This document shows positions 60,755 through 64,000 of a stretch of 64,000 nt of DNA, one piece after another. Location: the NCBI GenBank assembly GCA_900478215.1, contig LS483478.1:3596001-3660000 (forward strand), written 5' to 3'. The stretch comes from Salmonella enterica subsp. houtenae serovar Houten (GTDB taxonomy: Bacteria > Pseudomonadota > Gammaproteobacteria > Enterobacterales > Enterobacteriaceae). Below the pieces are notes generated by a model, which did no database searches, was not told where the DNA came from, and was given only the letters and a program-made list of their open reading frames with translations. Numbering within the stretch: the first letter of the stretch is position 1; every line of letters starts with the position of its first letter. The position numbers were made by a program, and so were the translations under genes.

Positions 60755-60779
60755 AAAAAAGCCGGGATGCTCCCGGCTG
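60755..60779 (-). terminator. Terminator of yacL
   Basis: On the minus strand an 8-bp stem AGCCGGGA/TCCCGGCT with loop GCA is followed by TTTTT. It separates yacL from the threonate-type operon. Confidence 0.85.
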
Positions 60780-60859
60780 GAATGGATAACGGCTCGGTTT
60801 TCACTACGGCCCCCGCCTGTCCGTCTGCTGGCCGTTATAGGGTGATAACGAAGAGAATG

Positions 60860-61222
60860 TCAGGCTTTACTGATAAATTCCCGATACGCAGCGACGACCC
60901 GCAAGAAATCCTCCACGCCGCACAGGGATAAACTCTCTTCATCGTAATAACTCATCCCCTCCTCCATCTCATCGCCGGAAAAATCCAGTTGATTGGCGCG
61001 AATCATCACTTCTTCGCCATCCAGCCAGAGCGTATATTCATGCCCTGCTCGTTGCCAGGAACGTTCACTGCCTTTGACCGTACGTGCGGCTTGCTCTACT
61101 TCATCCAGCAAGGCCAGGTTCTCTTTTACCTCTTCATTAAACCAGTGGCCGACCACTTCGTGCCCCATTGACATACGTACCAAAACCCGCCCGGTCACAT
61201 CGCGCAGAAATTCGTAATCCAT
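60860..61222 (-). CDS. yacL: YacL, UPF0231 family protein
   Basis: A 120-residue acidic cytosolic protein of unknown function. It begins MDYEFLRDVTGRV, has the conserved EYTLWLDGEEVMIRANQ (near 68) and ends with YREFISKA. No signal peptide or membrane segment. A longer in-frame ORF extends 46 codons upstream through the acnB terminator and is not coding. It lies downstream of acnB on the same strand, separated by a terminator. Confidence 0.9.
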   Translation of the reverse strand: MDYEFLRDVTGRVLVRMSMGHEVVGHWFNEEVKENLALLDEVEQAARTVKGSERSWQRAGHEYTLWLDGEEVMIRANQLDFSGDEMEEGMSYYDEESLSLCGVEDFLRVVAAYREFISKA

Positions 61223-61302
61223 AATGTGTTCCTCTGCAAAGCCCTTACCATCATTATCGCAGCACCGGAAAAGAAAAAAAGCGGGAGCAACAGGCGGAAT
61301 GA

Positions 61303-61335
61303 AAATAAAAAAACCCACCGCAGTAGCGATGGGTT
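61303..61335 (-). terminator. Terminator of acnB
   Basis: On the minus strand AACCCATCGC pairs with GCGGTGGGTT around a 4-base loop (one mismatched/wobble pair) and is followed by a T-rich tract (TTTTT then ATTTTC). Confidence 0.85.
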
Positions 61336-61338
61336 TTG

Positions 61339-61368
61339 TAGGCCCGGTAAGCGTAGCCACCAGCGGGC
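61339..61368. repeat. REP-like palindrome after acnB
   Basis: GGCCCGGTAAGCGTAGCC...GCGGGC: a partial or degenerate REP unit touching the acnB stop. Confidence 0.6.
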
Positions 61369-61371
61369 AAA

Positions 61372-63969
61372 TTACACCGCAGTCTGGAAAATCACCCCGT
61401 CGGCTTTCTCGGTATACTGGGAAAGCTGATCAAAATTCAGATAACGGTAGGTATCCACAGCGGTTTTATCCACCTGCGCCACAAAAGTTTGGTACTCTTC
61501 CGGCGTCGGTAGCTTACCAATAAGCGCCGCCACCGCCGCCAGCTCCGCAGAGGCCAGGAAGACATTCGCACCGGTCCCCAAACGGTTCGGGAAGTTACGG
61601 GTTGAGGTAGAGACGACCGTTGCCCCATCCGCCACACGCGCCTGATTGCCCATACACAGGGAACATCCCGGAATTTCGATACGCGCGCCGCTCTTGCCAA
61701 ACACGCTGTAGTAGCCCTCTTCGGTCAGTTGGGCCGCATCCATTCGGGTCGGCGGCGCGACCCACAGACGGGTCGGCAACTGACCTTTGTGGTTATCCAG
61801 CAGCTTACCGGCCGCGCGGAAGTGACCGATATTGGTCATGCAGGAACCGATGAACACTTCGTCGATCTTCTCGCCCTGCACATCAGACAACAGACGCGCA
61901 TCGTCCGGATCGTTCGGCGCACACAGGATCGGCTCTTTAATGTCAGCCAGATCGATGTCGATTACCGCCGCATATTCCGCGTCGGCGTCGGCTTCCAGCA
62001 GTTGCGGGTCCGCCAGCCATTTTTCCATGCCCTGAATACGACGCTCTAGCGTACGGCGATCGCCGTAGCCTTCCGCGATCATCCACTTCAGCAGGACGAT
62101 ATTGGAGGTCAGGTATTCGATGATAGGCTCTTTGTTCAGCTTGATAGTACAACCCGCAGCGGAGCGCTCAGCAGAAGCATCGGTCAGCTCAAACGCCTGC
62201 TCGACTTTCAGATCCGGCAGACCTTCAATTTCCAGAATGCGGCCGGAGAAGATGTTTTTCTTCCCTTTCTTCTCAACGGTCAGTAGTCCCTGTTTAATCG
62301 CGTACAGCGGAATCGCGTGGACCAGATCGCGCAAGGTAATGCCTGGCTGCATTTTGCCTTTAAAACGCACCAGTACCGATTCCGGCATATCCAGCGGCAT
62401 TACGCCGGTCGCGGCGGCAAACGCCACCAGACCCGATCCCGCCGGGAAGGAGATACCGATCGGGAAACGAGTGTGGGAATCGCCGCCAGTGCCCACGGTA
62501 TCCGGCAGCAGCATACGGTTCAGCCAGGAGTGGATCACGCCGTCGCCCGGGCGCAACGATACGCCGCCGCGGTTCATAATAAAGTCCGGCAAGGTATGGT
62601 GCGTGGTAACGTCAACCGGCTTCGGATAGGCAGCAGTATGACAGAACGACTGCATGACCAGATCGGCGGAGAATCCCAGACAGGCCAGATCTTTTAGCTC
62701 ATCACGGGTCATCGGGCCAGTGGTATCCTGGGAACCGACGGAGGTCATTTTCGGCTCGCAGTACGCGCCCGGACGAACCCCAGCGACGCCGCAGGCGCGA
62801 CCGACCATTTTCTGCGCCAGAGAGAAGCCGCGGCTACTTTCCGCCACGTCTTTCGCCTGACGGAATACCTCGCTGTGCGGCAGCCCCAGCGCTTCGCGCG
62901 CTTTGGTGGTCAGGCCACGACCGATGATCAACGGGATACGGCCACCAGCACGTACCTCATCAATCAGCACGTCGGTTTTCAGTTCGAAATTCGCCAGTAG
63001 CTCGCCAGTTTCGTGGCTACGCACTTCGCCTTTATACGGGTAAACGTCAATCACATCGCCCATGTTCAGCCTGGAGACATCCACTTCCACAGGCAGCGCG
63101 CCGGCATCTTCCATGGTATTAAAGAAAATTGGCGCGATTTTTCCGCCGAGGCAAAGACCGCCGCCGCGTTTGTTCGGCACAAACGGAATATCATCGCCCA
63201 TAAACCACAGCACGGAGTTGGTAGCGGATTTACGGGAAGAACCGGTACCCACCACATCGCCAACGTAAGCCAGCGGGAAGCCTTTTTTCCCTAATGCCTC
63301 AATCTGTTTGATGGGGCCGACAACGCCTGGCTGATCCGGCTCAATGCCTTCACGGGCGTTTTTCAACATCGCCTGCGCATGTAACGGGATATCCGGGCGA
63401 GACCATGCATCCGGCGCCGGAGAGAGATCGTCAGTGTTAGTTTCACCGGTCACTTTGAAGACGGTAACGGTGATTTTTTCCGCCAGCGGCGGACGGCTCA
63501 GGAACCATTCGGCGTCGGCCCAGGATTGCATTACCTGTTTGGCGTAGGCGTTACCCGCTTTGGCTTTTTCTTCGACATCATAGAAGTTATCGAACATCAG
63601 CAGAGTGTGAGACAGCGCTTTCGCCGCGATTGGCGCCAGTTTAGCGTCGTCCAGCGCATCAATCAGCGGATGAATGTTGTAACCACCCTGCATGGTGCCG
63701 AGCAGCTCGATGGCTTTCTCAGGGGTGATTAACGGAGACGTCGTTTCGCCTTTCGCGACGGCGGCAAGGAAGCCGGCTTTAACATAGGCGGCTTCATCGA
63801 CGCCTGGTGGAACACGGTGGGTTAACAGGTCTAACAGGAACTCTTCTTCGCCCACGGGCGGGTTTTTCAGCAGCTCGACAAGCGCGGCCATTTGGGTTGC
63901 ATCTAAAGGTTTGGGCACAATCCCCTCGGCGGCACGTTCAGCTACGTGCTTACGGTATTCTTCTAGCAC
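61372..63969 (-). CDS. acnB: AcnB, aconitate hydratase B / 2-methylisocitrate dehydratase (GTG start)
   Basis: AcnB interconverts citrate and isocitrate in the TCA cycle and in its apo-form binds mRNAs. The 865 residues begin with the HEAT-like domain specific to AcnB (LEEYRKHVAERAAEG), followed by the swivel domain (about 170-370) and the catalytic domains. The [4Fe-4S] ligands are visible in FIGSCMTNIGH (Cys near 710) and PGCSLCMGNQAR (Cys near 769 and 772). The start is GTG with AGGAGAA seven bases upstream; longer in-frame codons reach the window edge and are not conserved. The promoter lies outside the window. Confidence 0.98.
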   Translation of the reverse strand: MLEEYRKHVAERAAEGIVPKPLDATQMAALVELLKNPPVGEEEFLLDLLTHRVPPGVDEAAYVKAGFLAAVAKGETTSPLITPEKAIELLGTMQGGYNIHPLIDALDDAKLAPIAAKALSHTLLMFDNFYDVEEKAKAGNAYAKQVMQSWADAEWFLSRPPLAEKITVTVFKVTGETNTDDLSPAPDAWSRPDIPLHAQAMLKNAREGIEPDQPGVVGPIKQIEALGKKGFPLAYVGDVVGTGSSRKSATNSVLWFMGDDIPFVPNKRGGGLCLGGKIAPIFFNTMEDAGALPVEVDVSRLNMGDVIDVYPYKGEVRSHETGELLANFELKTDVLIDEVRAGGRIPLIIGRGLTTKAREALGLPHSEVFRQAKDVAESSRGFSLAQKMVGRACGVAGVRPGAYCEPKMTSVGSQDTTGPMTRDELKDLACLGFSADLVMQSFCHTAAYPKPVDVTTHHTLPDFIMNRGGVSLRPGDGVIHSWLNRMLLPDTVGTGGDSHTRFPIGISFPAGSGLVAFAAATGVMPLDMPESVLVRFKGKMQPGITLRDLVHAIPLYAIKQGLLTVEKKGKKNIFSGRILEIEGLPDLKVEQAFELTDASAERSAAGCTIKLNKEPIIEYLTSNIVLLKWMIAEGYGDRRTLERRIQGMEKWLADPQLLEADADAEYAAVIDIDLADIKEPILCAPNDPDDARLLSDVQGEKIDEVFIGSCMTNIGHFRAAGKLLDNHKGQLPTRLWVAPPTRMDAAQLTEEGYYSVFGKSGARIEIPGCSLCMGNQARVADGATVVSTSTRNFPNRLGTGANVFLASAELAAVAALIGKLPTPEEYQTFVAQVDKTAVDTYRYLNFDQLSQYTEKADGVIFQTAV

Positions 63970-64000
63970 GACGGTTCTCCTCGCTCTCATTGTCATAGTG

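Overview
The window is 64 kb of enterobacterial core chromosome. Gene order and protein similarity match Escherichia coli K-12 from bamA to acnB, read in reverse. Several features point to Salmonella enterica rather than Escherichia: a kdgT-family/dtnK/pdxA2/deoR cluster between yacL and speD, a 536-residue CueO with an enlarged Met/His segment, an MHS-type transporter where E. coli has yaeI, and no yad fimbrial genes between folK and panB. I see no prophage, integron, insertion sequence, CRISPR array, rRNA or tRNA. All identifications come from reading the sequence and from memory; no search was run.

Layout. 1-9948: the minus-strand envelope/translation block bamA (cut by the window edge), rseP, cdsA, uppS, dxr, frr, pyrH, tsf, rpsB, with the rpsB leader and stringent-type promoter. 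9949-16348: map, glnD, dapD (+), an MHS transporter (-) and yaeH (+). 16411-20204: a decayed cdaR, degP with a clear sigma-E promoter, and dgt. 20289-25842: mtnN-btuF-yadS (+), erpA and clcA (-), hemL (+). 25899-31804: the Fur-type ferrichrome operon fhuACDB (-). 32096-37186: mrcB and hrpB (-). 37259-44993: thpR, sfsA, dksA, gluQ, pcnB, folK, panB, panC and panD (+), with a decayed rpnC/yadD between panC and panD. 44999-49887: yadE, yadI, yadG-yadH (-), can (+), hpt (-). 50093-54169: gcd (+) and cueO (-, with a 19-bp-spacer CueR promoter). 54369-56622: yacC, a frameshifted speE, speD. 56652-60623: the D-threonate-type catabolic operon. 60860-63969: yacL and acnB (-).

How the genes work together. 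rseP, bamA and degP are all part of the sigma-E envelope system. uppS, dxr and mrcB connect isoprenoid supply to peptidoglycan synthesis. panB, panC and panD make pantothenate. fhuACDB takes up hydroxamate siderophores. SpeD, SpeE and MtnN form the spermidine and methylthioadenosine route, but here SpeE carries a one-base deletion, so SpeD product would have no outlet. Three genes are broken (cdaR, rpnC, speE). That amount of decay, including a polyamine gene, suggests a host-adapted lineage, but I cannot name the serovar. Short REP palindromes separate many transcription units, and two ERIC elements are present.

I did not find an undescribed system. The most useful leads are the speE frameshift, the stepwise decay of cdaR, the acid-sugar operon with its repeat-rich promoter region, the AUU start of pcnB and a possible short RNA upstream of uppS.
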